Assembly: GCA_963812075.1 (NCBI GenBank)
Contig: CAWETN010000016.1
Coordinates: 186,001-250,000 of the forward strand
Source of the DNA: JAMXLO01 sp963812075
GTDB lineage: Bacteria > Pseudomonadota > Alphaproteobacteria > Acetobacterales > Acetobacteraceae
Direction of reading: 5' to 3'
DNA length: 64,000 nt
Part shown: one piece after another, positions 33,227 to 43,520 of the stretch
Numbering within the stretch: the stretch's first letter is position 1
Layout of the letters: every line of letters starts with the position of its first letter
Program-made: the position numbers and the translations under genes
The notes under the pieces: generated by a model
Database searches by the model: none
What the model was told of the DNA's origin: nothing
Seen by the model: the letters and a program-made list of their open reading frames with translations, nothing else

Positions 33227-34757
33227 AGCGCGCCATGTGCTCGCGGCAGAACTCCCGCAGTTCGTCCGACGTGACGCTGGCACCGGGCTTCAGCTCGATG
33301 AAGGCGCACGGCGTCTCGCCCCACTTGTCGTCCGGCTGCGCGACGACGGCGGCGCTCAGTACCGCGGGATGGCGATACAGCGTCTCCTCGACCTCGATCG
33401 ACGAGATGTTCTCGCCGCCCGATATGATGATGTCCTTCGACCGGTCGCGGATCTTCACGTAGCCGTCCGGCTGCATCACCGCGAGGTCGCCGGTATGGAA
33501 CCAGCCGCCGGCGAACGCGGCGTCGGTGGCCTTCGGGTTCTTCAGGTAGCCCTTCATGGTGATGTTGCCGCGGAACATGATCTCGCCCATGGTCTCGCCG
33601 TCCCAGGGCACCGATGCCATCGTCTCGGGATCCAGCACCGTCAGCGCCTCCTGCATCGGCACACGCACGCCCTGCCGTCCGTTGCGTTCGGCACGCTTAT
33701 CGATCGGCATCGCGCTCCACTCGGTGTGCTTGGCACAGACCGAGGCCGGGCCGTAGGTCTCGGTCAGCCCATAGACGTGGGTCAGCTCGATGCCGATGTT
33801 CTCGGCGCCCTCGATGATCGCCGCGGGCGGCGCGGCACCGGCGATCTGACCGGCGATCCGGTGGTCGATGCCGCGGCGCAGTTCTTCCGGTGCGTTGATC
33901 AGCATCGAGTACACGATCGGCGCGCCGCACATATGCGTCACGCGATGGTCGTGGATCGCCTCCAGCGCCGCCTTCGCCTCGACGCGGCGCAGGCACACGT
34001 TGGTGCCGGCGCGCTCGGCCACCGTCCACGGATAGCACCAGCCGTTGCAGTGGAACATCGGCAGCGTCCAGAGATACACCGCGTGCGTCGGCATGTCCCA
34101 GTCCAGCACGTTGCTGATCGCGTTCAGATAGGCGCCGCGATGATGGTAGACGACACCCTTCGGATCGCCCGTCGTGCCCGACGTGTAGTTCAGCGAGATC
34201 GCGTCCCACTCGTCTGCCGGCGCCTGCCATGCATAGTCCGGATCGCCTTCCGCCAGCAGCGCCTCGTAGCCGATCGCGCCCAGCGTCTTGCCGCCCTGAA
34301 AGCTCGGGTCGTCGATGTCGATCACCAGCGGAGGCTGCTCCAGCAGCGCCAGCGCCGGCTCGATCGTCGCGGAGAACTCGCGGTCGGTGATCAGCGCACG
34401 GGCGCCGCCGTGCCGCAGCATGAAGGCGATGGTCTCGGCGTCGAGCCGCGTGTTCAGCGTGTTCAGCACCGCGCCGCACATCGGCACGCCGAAATGCGCC
34501 TCGTACATGGCCGGGATGTTCGGCGCCATCAGCGCGACGGTGTCGTTCCTGCCGATGCCGCGCCGCGCCAGCGCCGATGCCAGCCGGCGGCAACGGGCGT
34601 AGGTCTCGCGCCAGGTGAAGCGCTGCGCGCCGTGGATGACCGAGACGCGATCCGGATAGACATAGGCCGCGCGTTCCAGGAAGGTCAGCGGCGTCAGCGG
34701 CGTGTAGTTCGCCTGGTTGCGGTCGAGCCCGCTCAGATAGGCGCTGTTGCCGGTCAT
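33117..34757 (-). CDS. AMP-forming acyl-CoA synthetase
   Basis: 546 residues of the ANL superfamily. AMP-binding P-loop YTSGTTGDPKGVVYHHRG near 187-204, YGLTETYGPA near 310, GWFHTGDLAVMQPDGYVKI near 420, KDIIISGGENISS, and catalytic Lys in ELPKTSTGKIQKFVLREL. The sequence type is the medium/long-chain or dicarboxylate/methylthio-propionate-like AcsA group; substrate not determined. Its ATG overlaps the stop of the upstream hydrolase gene (ATGA), so it belongs to the minus-strand operon. Confidence 0.88.
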   Translation of the reverse strand: MTGNSAYLSGLDRNQANYTPLTPLTFLERAAYVYPDRVSVIHGAQRFTWRETYARCRRLASALARRGIGRNDTVALMAPNIPAMYEAHFGVPMCGAVLNTLNTRLDAETIAFMLRHGGARALITDREFSATIEPALALLEQPPLVIDIDDPSFQGGKTLGAIGYEALLAEGDPDYAWQAPADEWDAISLNYTSGTTGDPKGVVYHHRGAYLNAISNVLDWDMPTHAVYLWTLPMFHCNGWCYPWTVAERAGTNVCLRRVEAKAALEAIHDHRVTHMCGAPIVYSMLINAPEELRRGIDHRIAGQIAGAAPPAAIIEGAENIGIELTHVYGLTETYGPASVCAKHTEWSAMPIDKRAERNGRQGVRVPMQEALTVLDPETMASVPWDGETMGEIMFRGNITMKGYLKNPKATDAAFAGGWFHTGDLAVMQPDGYVKIRDRSKDIIISGGENISSIEVEETLYRHPAVLSAAVVAQPDDKWGETPCAFIELKPGASVTSDELREFCREHMARFKVPKTFVFRELPKTSTGKIQKFVLRELAKSASAIE

Positions 34758-35656
34758 GCGGTTTCTCCTGCAACCAGGTCGCGCACCGCCCGCACCACGG
34801 CATCCGGCGTCTCGCGCGACAGGAAGTGGCCGGCAACGGGAACCACGCGGCGTTCATAGCGCGCGGTGAAGTGGCGCGCGTGCCCCTCGGACTGTTCCGG
34901 CGGTCCGACGCCGTCGCAAGCACCGTGCAGCACGATTGCCGGCACCGTGATCGGCGGCTGTTCGGCCAGGCGGCGTTCCAGTGGGTCCAGCGCCGGATCG
35001 CCGGGCGCGTTGCCGTAGCGGTGCCTGTACGACTGTATCGTCACCTCGACGAAGTCGGGATTGTCGAAGCTCGCCGCCGTCGCGTCGAACGTCGCGTCGT
35101 CGAACTTCCAGTTCGGCGACCACAGCTGCCACAGCAGACGCGCGATGTCGCGGCGGTTCTGCTGCAGCCCGTTGCGTCCGCGCTCGGTGTGGAAATACCA
35201 CTGATACCAGTGGCGATGCTCCTGCGCCGCCGCCGCCGGACTGCCCGATCGCGGGATGTTCTGCAGGTTGTAGCCGTTGATCGACACCAACCCACGCACG
35301 CGCTCCGGCCATAGCGCGGTGCAAACGCAGGCGCCGCGACCACCCCAGTCGTAGCCGCCGAGCAGCGCCCGCTCGATGCCGAGTGCATCCATGAAGTCGC
35401 GCACGTCGGCACCGAGCGCCGCCTGCTGGCCCGAGCGCGGCGTCGCGGGATCGAGGAAGCGCGTCGGGCCATAGCCGCGCAGCCAGGGCACCAGGACGCG
35501 GCATCCCTCGGCGGCGAGTGGCGGCGCGACGCCGTCCCAGTCATGCGGATCGGACGGCCAGCCGTGCAGCAGGATCACCGGAACGCCATCCGGCGGCCCG
35601 CTCTCGTGATAGGCGATCTCCAGCGTGGGCGTGCGCGCGGTCTTGACCATCCGCAT
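34754..35656 (-). CDS. alpha/beta hydrolase, epoxide hydrolase-like
   Basis: 300 residues from ATG 35656. HGWPSDPHDWDG holds the oxyanion loop; the nucleophile elbow is GGYDWGGRG, with Asp instead of Ser near residue 105, the mark of epoxide hydrolases and haloalkane dehalogenases; catalytic His in VPVAGHFLSRETPD. A cap domain with NLQNIPRSGSP and HWYQWYFHTERG intervenes. Coupled to both neighbours: TGATG overlap upstream, ATGA overlap downstream. Confidence 0.85.
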   Translation of the reverse strand: MRMVKTARTPTLEIAYHESGPPDGVPVILLHGWPSDPHDWDGVAPPLAAEGCRVLVPWLRGYGPTRFLDPATPRSGQQAALGADVRDFMDALGIERALLGGYDWGGRGACVCTALWPERVRGLVSINGYNLQNIPRSGSPAAAAQEHRHWYQWYFHTERGRNGLQQNRRDIARLLWQLWSPNWKFDDATFDATAASFDNPDFVEVTIQSYRHRYGNAPGDPALDPLERRLAEQPPITVPAIVLHGACDGVGPPEQSEGHARHFTARYERRVVPVAGHFLSRETPDAVVRAVRDLVAGETA

Positions 35657-35973
35657 CAATCTCTCGGCGCGCCGGCAAGGCGCGTGCCCTGGTCGGCGAT
35701 GGCGAAGGTCTCGTAGTAGGCGATGCGCGGCTCGCAGCCGTACCGCTTGCGGATGCCATCGAGCCATGCGCCGGTGTAGAAGTCCCTGGCTGACGCCAGG
35801 TCCTTCCAGATATACGACCCGCCCGCCACGCCGCCGTTCACGTCGTAGATGAACTGCTTGCGCACGAAGCCGGGCACGTCCAGGAAATCGGGGGCGATCT
35901 TCAGAAAGTGCTGCCGGCACGCCTCGCGGTCGATATGCGGCGGCAGGTCGTAGAGCACGATCGCGGTTATCAT
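35656..35973 (-). CDS. YdhR/ABM-like small monooxygenase family protein
   Basis: 105 residues: MITAIVLYDLPPHIDREACR, PGFVRKQFIYDVNGG, YIWKDLASARDFYTGAWLDG and a final PRIAYYETFAIAD. The arrangement fits the dimeric ferredoxin-like barrel of putative monooxygenases such as YdhR. No cofactor is predicted and substrate is unknown. It sits one base from the upstream SDR stop and overlaps the hydrolase start. Confidence 0.7.
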   Translation of the reverse strand: MITAIVLYDLPPHIDREACRQHFLKIAPDFLDVPGFVRKQFIYDVNGGVAGGSYIWKDLASARDFYTGAWLDGIRKRYGCEPRIAYYETFAIADQGTRLAGAPRD

Positions 35974-35974
35974 C

Positions 35975-36776
35975 TCAGCGCACCAGGTTGTTGGTCACCG
36001 CGCCGCCGGTCGCGGTGCGGCCGCCGTCCACCACGTACTGCGCGCCGGTGATGTTGCCGGCGAGATCGGAGCACAGGAACATCACCAGGTTGGCGACCTC
36101 CTCGGCCGTGCCGTAGCGGCCGATCGGAATGTTGGCCTGATAGCGATCGCCGATGCTGCCGGGATCGTTCGGGTTCAGCATCGTCTCCAGCGAGTGGATC
36201 ATGCGCGTGTCGATCGGCCCGGGGCAGACCGCGTTCACCCGCACGCCGGACCGCGCCACCTCGCCGGCCGCCGTCTTGGTCAGCCCGATCACCGCGTGCT
36301 TGGAGGCGACATAGGCCGACATGCCTGGCGAGGCCACCAGCCCGGCGACCGAGGCGGTGTTCACGATCGCGCCGCGCTGCTGCTTCAGCATCACCGGCAG
36401 CACGTGGCGCAGGCCCAGGAACACGCCCTTCACGTTCACGCCATCACCGCAGTCGAACATCTCCTCGTCGTATTCGTGCGTCGGTGCGACGGTGCCTTCG
36501 ATGCCGGCATTGTTGTGGAAGCAGTCGATCGAGCCGTAGGCGTCGAGCGCCGCCTTCACATAGGCCTGCACGTCGGCGGACCTGGTCACGTCGGCGGCGA
36601 CGAACAGCGCGTCGCCGCCCTGCTGGCGGATGATGCCGACGGTGCCCTCGCCGCCCGTCGGTGTCGCGATCGACCACGACGACCTTGGCACCGTCGCGCG
36701 CGAAGCCGAGCGCGGTGGCGCGCCCGATGCCGTTGCCGGCGCCGGTGATCAGCGCGACCTTGCCGTTGAAGTCCAT
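35975..36776 (-). pseudogene. SDR family oxidoreductase, frameshifted near 36654
   Basis: N-terminus MDFNGKVALITGAGNGIGRA and VVVVDRDT are in one frame from ATG 36776; after a single extra base near 36651-36657 the sequence continues GEGTVGIIRQQGGDALFVAA, NNAGIEGTVAP, catalytic YVASKHAVIGL and ends GAQYVVDGGRTATGG. With that base removed it is a normal SDR of about 266 residues. It follows soxG on the same strand. Reaction unknown. Confidence 0.78.
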
Positions 36777-36823
36777 GGTTTCCTCCGATGCGACGCGTGC
36801 CTTGGACGCTAGCACAGGCCGCC

Positions 36824-37339
36824 TTACGGGAGGAACTCGCGCCGCGCCTCCTCGAGACAGGCCCAGACATAGGGCGCGAAGGAGCGCGCCACTTCGATGC
36901 GGAAGGTGTCCGGCGCGATGCGCCACAGCAGGATCTTCGGCCTTGCCGAATAGCGTGCGCGTGCACATCCCGACGGGGAACGCCGTCTGTCGCAGATCGA
37001 GCGCGCAGAACGCGTTGACCACCCAGGCGGCGCGCGGCCCGACACCGTCAGCGCGGTATCGCGATGCGACACATCGACGACGCTGGCGCCTCGCGGGCGG
37101 CGGGCTCTGCCGACGTCAGCAACAGGAACTCGTCGGGTCCGAGCCACAGCACGGTGCGGTCGTCGCTCGGTCACAGGCGCGACAGACATCGGGCGAGCCG
37201 CAGCCCCATCGCTGCCAGGTCCGCCATGCTGCGGATGAGCAGCCGCGTCATCGGGCGGCACGCGCGGAACGCGTCGCTGCGGGACACGCGGAGGACCTGC
37301 GGCGGCAAGCGGCGCCAGCGGATGCACGCGTTCAGCCAT
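36824..37339 (-). pseudogene. soxG: sarcosine oxidase gamma subunit, several frame changes
   Basis: Start MAERVHPLAPLAA at 37339 overlaps the soxA stop. The family sequence is split over frames: LWLGPDEFLLLTSAEPAARE, then ASVVDVSHRDTALTVSG, then VNAFCALDLRQTAFPVGMCT with RTLFGKAE, then ILLWRIAPDTFRIEVARSF and the C-terminal CLEEARREFLP. At least three or four indels are needed to join them. Total length of about 172 codons fits SoxG. Gamma anchors the alpha-beta heterotetramer that oxidises sarcosine. Confidence 0.8.
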
Positions 37340-40266
37340 GCAGGCGCTCGCCTTCCCGATCGTAGAACACCGGATCGGTCACGCGAACCGCGATGCTGCG
37401 ATTCGTCCATCGGCACCATCAGCGTCTGGCCCGATCCGCGCCCGCCCACCGGACGAGCAAGGCCAGCGCAATCGAACGTCTGCAAGGCTTCGCTCCAATA
37501 AGCGGAGGTGACATGCCCCAGCGATGGCCGCCGCTGCATCGGCGACAGTTGCGCGCCTTCCTCGAGACACTTCGGGTCGACGTCAGCAGCCCGACCAGCT
37601 GCTTGCGGTCCGGCCGCAGCATGTCGGGTCGCGACAGCGAACGCTTGCCGACGAAGTCGCGTTTCGCCCTGCCGATCGTCCAGTCCAGACCGAGATCGTC
37701 GGGAGTCACCGTGCCGTCGGTTTCCTGGCCGACCACGATATAGCCCTTCTCGGCGCGCAGCACGTGCATCGCCTCGGTGCCGTACGGTGATGCCGTGCGC
37801 TTCGCCGGCCGCGCAGCACCGCCTCCCAGACGGCGGGCCCGTAATCCGGCGGCACGTTGATTTCGTAACCCAGCTCGCCGGTGAAGCTGACGCGGAACAG
37901 CCGCGTCGGCACGCCGCCGACCCGGCCCTCGCGCACGCTCATATGCGGCATCGCGCGCGTCAGGTCGATGTCGGTCGCACGAACGGTGCCAGCACCTGGC
38001 GCGCCACGCGGCCCCTGCACGGCGATCACCGCCCATTGTTCGGTGATCGAGGTCAGCCAGACGCGCAGGTCGGGGAACTCGGTCTGCAGGTAGTCCTCCA
38101 TGTGGTGCAGCACGGTGGCCGCACCGCCGGTCGTCGTGGTGACATGGAAGCGGTCGGGTGCGAGCCGGGCGACGACGCCGTCGTCCATCACGAAGCCGTC
38201 CTCGCTCAGCAGCAGCCCGTAGCGGCAGCGGCCGGGAGCAAGGCGCGCGAAGCTGCCGGTGTAGATACGATCGAGGAACTCGGCGGCATCGGGGCCGACC
38301 ACCTCGATCTTGCCCAGCGTGGAGGCGTCGAACAGGCCGACGGTCGTGCGCACTGCACGGCATTCGCGTGCCACCGCCCGCTGCATGTCGTCGCCGGCAC
38401 GCGGGAAATAGCGGGCGCGCTTCCAGTGGCCGACGTCCTCGAACACCGCGCCGTCGGCTGCGGCCCAGTCGTGCATCGGCGTGCGCCGCACCGGGTCGAA
38501 CAGGTCGCCGCGCGCGACGCCGGCCAGCGTGCCGAACGTCACCGGCGTGTACGGCATGCGAAAGGTGGTCGAGCCCGACCTCCGGTACCGGCCGGTCGGT
38601 CAGCGCGCAACCGTCGCCAGCGCGTTCAGGTTGGCGGTCTTGCCCTGGTCGGTCGCCATGCCGGCGGTGGTGTAGCGCTTGACGTGCTCGATCGAGCGGA
38701 AGCCTTCGCTCGTGGCGACAGCGAGGTCCTTGGTGGTGACGTCGTTCTGGAAATCGACGAATGCCTTGCCGGCGGCCCGTCCAGGGCAGGCGGTACGAGC
38801 CAGCCGTTGCCGCGCGTCAACCGCAACGCTGCGGCGCGTCCGCGCGCCGCTCCGGCGGCACGGCCCTCCGCGACGCACGCATGCCAGATCGAAGGTGCCC
38901 GCGCAGGCACCGGCGCGACGTCCTGCGCCGGCCGATTCGCCGGGCAGGAAGGCACCGACCCGGCGTCGAACCGCAGTTTCGCGCGCGACTGCGAAAACAG
39001 ATGCACCGACGGCGTCCAGCCGCCGCACATCAGCACAGGTCGCAGGAAATGCATCTCGCCGTTGGACAGGGTGACCCGGTCGACGCGCAGCGACCCGCGG
39101 TGCCGGCCACGCCGCGCGCCGGCATGCATCGGCATGCCCGACGCGCGCGCCACCTCGAGTCGCTGTCCGGACGATGGTCGCGCGATCGGCGATCACGGCG
39201 ACTGACACCCGGCCATGCGCAGTGCGACCGCTGCGGCGTAGGCGCTGTCGTCCGACGTGGCGATCACGCACGCGGGTCCTGCCTGCACTGCCGTAACGAT
39301 GCAGATACGCACGCGCCGCATCGGCCAGCATGACGCCGGGACGATCGTTGCCGGGAAACACCAGCGGCCGCTCGATCGCGCCGGTCGGCGATCACGACCC
39401 TGCCCGCCCGCACCTGCCACAGCCGCTCGCGTGGCAGGTCCGGGTTCGGGATCGGCCAGATGATCGGTCACCCGCTCCGCCAGGCCGATCAGGTTGTCGG
39501 GGAACCAGCCGAACGCGGTGGTGCGGGGCAGCAGCGTCACCGCGCACGCCGGCGCAGCGTGCCAGCGCCTGCTGCAGCCACTCCGACCGCAGCCATGCCG
39601 TCGATGCGCGCCGTCGGTCTCGCGCCAGCAACGATCCGCCAGGTTCCGCCTGTTCGTCGCACAGGATCACGCGTGCGCCGGTCCGCCGCGGCGCGCGAGC
39701 GCGGCCGCGAGGCCGGCGGGACCGGCGCCGATCACCAGCACGTCGCAATGCGCGTAGCGATGCAGGTAGCGATCCGGGTCGGGCTGCGCCGGCGCACGCC
39801 CCAGACCGGCGGCGCGCGCGGATCGCCGGCTCGTACAACGTGCCGCCAGAAGGACGCGCGGCCACATGAAGGTCTTGTAGTAGAACCCGGCGGACAGCAG
39901 CGGCGACAGCGAGACCGGCGACCGCGCCCAGATCGAATCGCAGCGATGGAAAGCGGTTCTGACTGCGCGCGACGCAGGCCGTCGTAAAGTTCGATCTGTG
40001 TCGCGCGCAGGTTGGGCGTGACGCGGCCCGCGCCGCGATCGATCGTGACCAGCGCGTTGGGTTCCTCGGACCCGGCGGACAGGATGCCGCGCGGCCGGTG
40101 ATATTTGAACGACCGCCCGACCAGATGCACGCCGTTCGCCAGCAGCGCGGAGGCCAGCGTGTCGCCGGCGATAACCCTCGTAGGCGCCGGCCGTCGAAGC
40201 TGAAGTCGGACGACTTGGTCGCGGTCGATGCGGCCACCCGCCGGCGGTGCGGAACGGCTGGGTCAT
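37332..40266 (-). pseudogene. soxA: sarcosine oxidase alpha subunit, many frame changes
   Basis: The span of about 978 codons matches SoxA. Ordered pieces in shifting frames: start MTQPFRTAGG at 40266, 2Fe-2S-like N-terminal part (GRSFKYHRPRGILSAGSEEP), FAD/NAD domain (CDVLVIGAGPAGLAAALA; LCDEQAEPGGSLLARD), LMCGGWTPSVHLFSQS, KAFVDFQNDVTTKDLAVATS, GMATDQGKTANLNALA, then the folate-binding GCV_T domain (PMHDWAAADGAVFEDVGHWK, TGELGYEINVPPDYGPA, RAEKGYIVVGQETDGT), ending VFYDREGERLHG. All domains are conserved once frames are joined. Alpha channels formaldehyde to tetrahydrofolate. Confidence 0.85.
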
Positions 40267-40540
40267 GACGGCCGCCGTTCGCCGGGCCTGTAGGTGGCGA
40301 CGATCCGGTCGGTGACCGTGTCGCGCACGCAGTTGAAGAACCGGCCGCAGCCATGCACGTGCCGCCAGCGCTCGGCGTGAGCGCCCTTCGGATTGTTGCG
40401 CGCAGTAGAGGAAAGTCGGCCCACGCCGCGTCGTCCACCGCGGCAGGATCGAGCGGGACGGGCGATATGCGCCTCGCCGCCGTAGCTGAAACTCGTTCTC
40501 CGGCCGCGCGGCCGCACCAGGGGCAGGGGATCAGCAGCAT
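40263..40540 (-). pseudogene. soxD: sarcosine oxidase delta subunit, frame changes
   Basis: MLLIPCPWCG opens in one frame from 40540; FSYGGEAHIARP and NNPKGAHAERWRHVHGCGRF then NCVRDTVTDRIVATYRPGE continue in another, with short indels between. The zinc-ligand Cys/His set of SoxD (CPWC near the start, the HGC segment later) is present. The 278-base span is not a multiple of three. Start and stop overlap soxB and soxA (TGATG and ATGA), the normal tight packing of sox operons. Confidence 0.82.
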
Positions 40541-41797
40541 CAGTGCGCCACCGCCGCGGCAGCCGCCTCGTCGATCAGCGCGGCCGGTGCGGAAGCGATC
40601 GAGCGAGAACGGCGCGGCGATCGGGATGCGGCTCGCCGCGCGCGATGGTCGCGGCGAAGACGTGCCCGGAGCCGGGCGTCGCCTTGAACCCGCCGGTGCC
40701 CCAGCCGCAGTTGACGAACAGACCGGGCACCGGCGTCAGGCCGATGATCGGCGAGCGGTCCGGCGTGAGGTCGACGATGCCGCCCCAGTTGCGCAGCATG
40801 CGCAGGCGCCGGAACGATCGGAAACAGTTCGCAGATCGCCTCCAGCGTGTGCGCACGGCGATGTGCAGCCCGCCGGCCTGGCTGTACGACGTGTAGGCAT
40901 CGGTGCCGGCGCCGATCACCAGTTCGCCCTTGTCGGACTGGGAGATGTAGGCGTGGATGGTGTTGGACATCACCACGCAGGGCAGCACCGGCTTCACCGG
41001 CTCGGAGACCAGCGCCTGCAGCGGAAAGATTCCAGCGGCATGCGGACGCCCGGCCATCGCCATCAGCACGCTGGTGTGGCCCGCCGCCACGACGCCGACC
41101 TCGCGCGCCGCGATCGGGCCGCGCGTGGTCTCGACGCCGGTGACCGCGCCGGTCCGGATCGCGGCGGATGCCGGTGACCTCGCAGTTCTGGATGATGTCC
41201 ACGCCCAGCGCGACTGGCGGCGCGCGCATAGCCCCAGGCCACCGCGTCATGCCGCGCGACGCCGCCACGCCGCTGCAGCGCCGCGCCCAGGATCGGATAG
41301 CGCAGTCGCGCGGCACGATATTCAGCGGCGGACAGAAGGCCTTCGCCTGCTCCGGCGTCAGCCATTCGTTGTCGATGCCTTGCAGCCGGTTGGCGTGCAC
41401 GTGGCGGCGGAACACCTGCACGTCGTGATCGTGTGCGCCAGCATCAGCACGCCGCGCGGCGAGTACATCACGTTGTAGTTCAGCTCCTGCGACAGACCCT
41501 CCCACAGCTTCAGCGCGTGCTCGTAGAGCGCGGCGCTCTCGTCCCGCAGGTAGTTGGAGCGGATGATCGTGGTGTTGCGGCCGGTGTTGCCGCCGCCCAG
41601 CCAGCCCTGTCCAGCACGGCGACGTTGCGGATGCCGTGCTCGCGCGCGAGGTAGTAGGCGGTGGCCAGGCCATGCCCGCCGGCGCCGACGATCGACGACG
41701 TCGTAGGCCGCGCTTCGGCTCGGGCGAGCGCCATTGCCGCGTCCACGACACCGCCCGACGGCGTGGCGCAGCAGGGACGAGAGCGGAAAAGTCGCAT
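40540..41797 (-). pseudogene. soxB: sarcosine oxidase beta subunit, many frame changes
   Basis: Ordered pieces: SLLRHAVG, WTRQWRSPEPKR, IVGAGGHGLATAYYLAREHG (FAD site), GGGNTGRNTTIIRSNYLRDE, NVMYSPRGVLMLAHT, VHANRLQGIDNEWLTPEQAK, VAAGHTSVLMAMAGRPHAAG-like segment, YISQSDKGELVIGAGTDAYT, NWGGIVDLTPDRSPIIGLTP, NCGWGTGGFKATPGSG and the C-terminal LIDEAAAAAVAH. Together they give a full-length subunit of about 415 residues with flavin sites intact. Beta carries the covalent FMN and oxidises sarcosine to glycine. First gene of the minus-strand operon; the 100-base gap to the GMC gene holds both promoters. Confidence 0.85.
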
Positions 41798-41897
41798 ACG
41801 CTTGCCGCCACATCGGGCCATCCTGTCGCGCGCGTCGTGTCGACGGCAAGCGCCAGTCTGTCGGTATGCAGTCGGACGCATGAAGGGAGAAACGACG

Positions 41898-43520
41898 ATG
41901 GCGGACTTCGACTACATCATCGTCGGCGCCGGTTCGGCCGGCTGCGTGCTGGCGCAACCGGCTGACCGAGGATCCGCGCAGCAAGGTGCTGCTGCTGGAG
42001 GCCGGACCGAAGGACAATTCCATGTGGATCAACATCCCGGTCGGCTTCACCAAGCTGCTGAACAGCCCGCGCTACAACTGGAACTTCGCCACCGAGCCGG
42101 AGGACAACGTGCAAGGGCCGCTCGCATCCCGATTCCGCGCGGCCGGACGCTGGGCGGCTCCAGCTCGATCAACGGCATGCTGTATGTCCGCGGCAATCCG
42201 CTCGACTACAACACCTGGGCGCAGTTCGGCAATCGCGGCTGGTCGTACGAATCGGTGCTGCCGTATTTCCGCAAGGCGGAGCATTTCGAACCCGGCGGCG
42301 ACGCGACTCGCGGCCGCGGCGGCCCGCTGAACGTCGCCCACATGATCGAGCGCGCCGAACTGCTGGATGCGTTCATCGATGCGGCGGTCGCCGAAGGCTT
42401 TCCACGCAACCCGGACTACAACAACGGCCAGCAGGAGGGTTTCGGCTACTACCAGGTGACGCAGAAGAACGGCGACCGCTGGTCGACCGCACGCGGCTTC
42501 CTCGATCCGGCGCGCGGCCGACCGAACCTGCGCATCGAGACCGAGGCCTACACCACGCGCATCATCCTGGAGGGCAAGCGCGCGGTGGGCGTCGCGTACA
42601 CGCCAGGGCGGACAGACGCACCAGGTGCGGTGCAACGCCGAGGTGATCGTCGCGGCGGGCGCGGTGAAGTCGCCGCACCTGCTGGAACTGTCCGGGCATC
42701 GGCCAGCCGGAACTGCTGGGTTCACTCGGCATCGACGGTGCAGTCACGCGCTGCCGGGCGTCGGCGAGAACTACCGCGACCATTTCGCGCCGCGGATGAA
42801 CTGGCGGGTGAAGCTGCCGGTGACGCTGAACGAGCAGACGCGCGGCCTGGCCTTCGCCAGGGAGATCGTCAAGTACTACACCCAGCGGCCGCGGCATGCT
42901 GACCTTCACCGCCGGCATCGTCTACGGCTTCGTGCGGACGCGGCCGGAGCTGGAAGAGCCCGACGTGCAGTATCATTTCGCGCACGCCAGCTACGCCACC
43001 GCGCAGACCCGCGTCCTGGACCGCCAGCCGGGCATGACGCTCACCGTCTACCAGTGCCGACCGGAATCGAAGGGATCGATCCACGCCAGGTCACCGGACC
43101 CGATGGCGGCGCCGGCGATCCGGCCGAACTTCCTGGCCGATGAGCTGGACCGTCGCGTGCATCGTCGAGGGCATGAAGATCGGCCGGCGGATCATCGACA
43201 ATCCGGTGATGGACAAATACCGCGCGTTCGAGATGAACCCCGGCGACAAGGTGCAGACCGACGACGAGTGGCTGGATTTCGCGCGGATGAACGGCCAGAC
43301 CACCTACCACGTCACCGGCACGTGCAAGATGGGGCACGACCCGATGGCGGTGGTCGATGACGAGTTGCGGGTGCATGGCATCGCCGGGCTGCGGGTGATC
43401 GACGCGTCGATCATGCCGACGCTGGTGTCGGGCAACACCAACGCCGCGGTGATCATGATCGCCGAGAAGGGCGCCGACATGATCAAGGCGGCGCAGCAGC
43501 CGGCGCGCGCCGCGGCCTGA
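41898..43520 (+). pseudogene. GMC-family FAD oxidoreductase (choline dehydrogenase-like), many frame changes
   Basis: About 540 codons. In order: FDYIIVGAGSAGCVLA, NSPRYNWNFATEPEDNVQG, IPRGRTLGGSSSINGMLYVR (GMC signature 1), EVIVAAGAVKSPHLLELSG (signature 2), VGENYRDHFAPRMNW, and the catalytic end YHVTGTCKMGHDP with SGNTNAAVIMIAEKGADMI. At least seven frame changes occur (about 41956, 42115-42135, 42604, 42690-42740, 42890, 43150); most are cured by removing one base. Divergence from soxB would suit a choline/betaine-to-glycine route but the alcohol oxidised is not known. Its stop abuts the convergent gltD stop. Confidence 0.82.

Noticed and set aside
36824..43520. Calling sox and GMC genes ancient pseudogenes
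   Set aside because: Motifs are fully conserved after frame correction and gene overlaps are preserved; most resolvable junctions are single-base insertions, pointing to sequence error. They are typed as pseudogene only because they do not read through as given.
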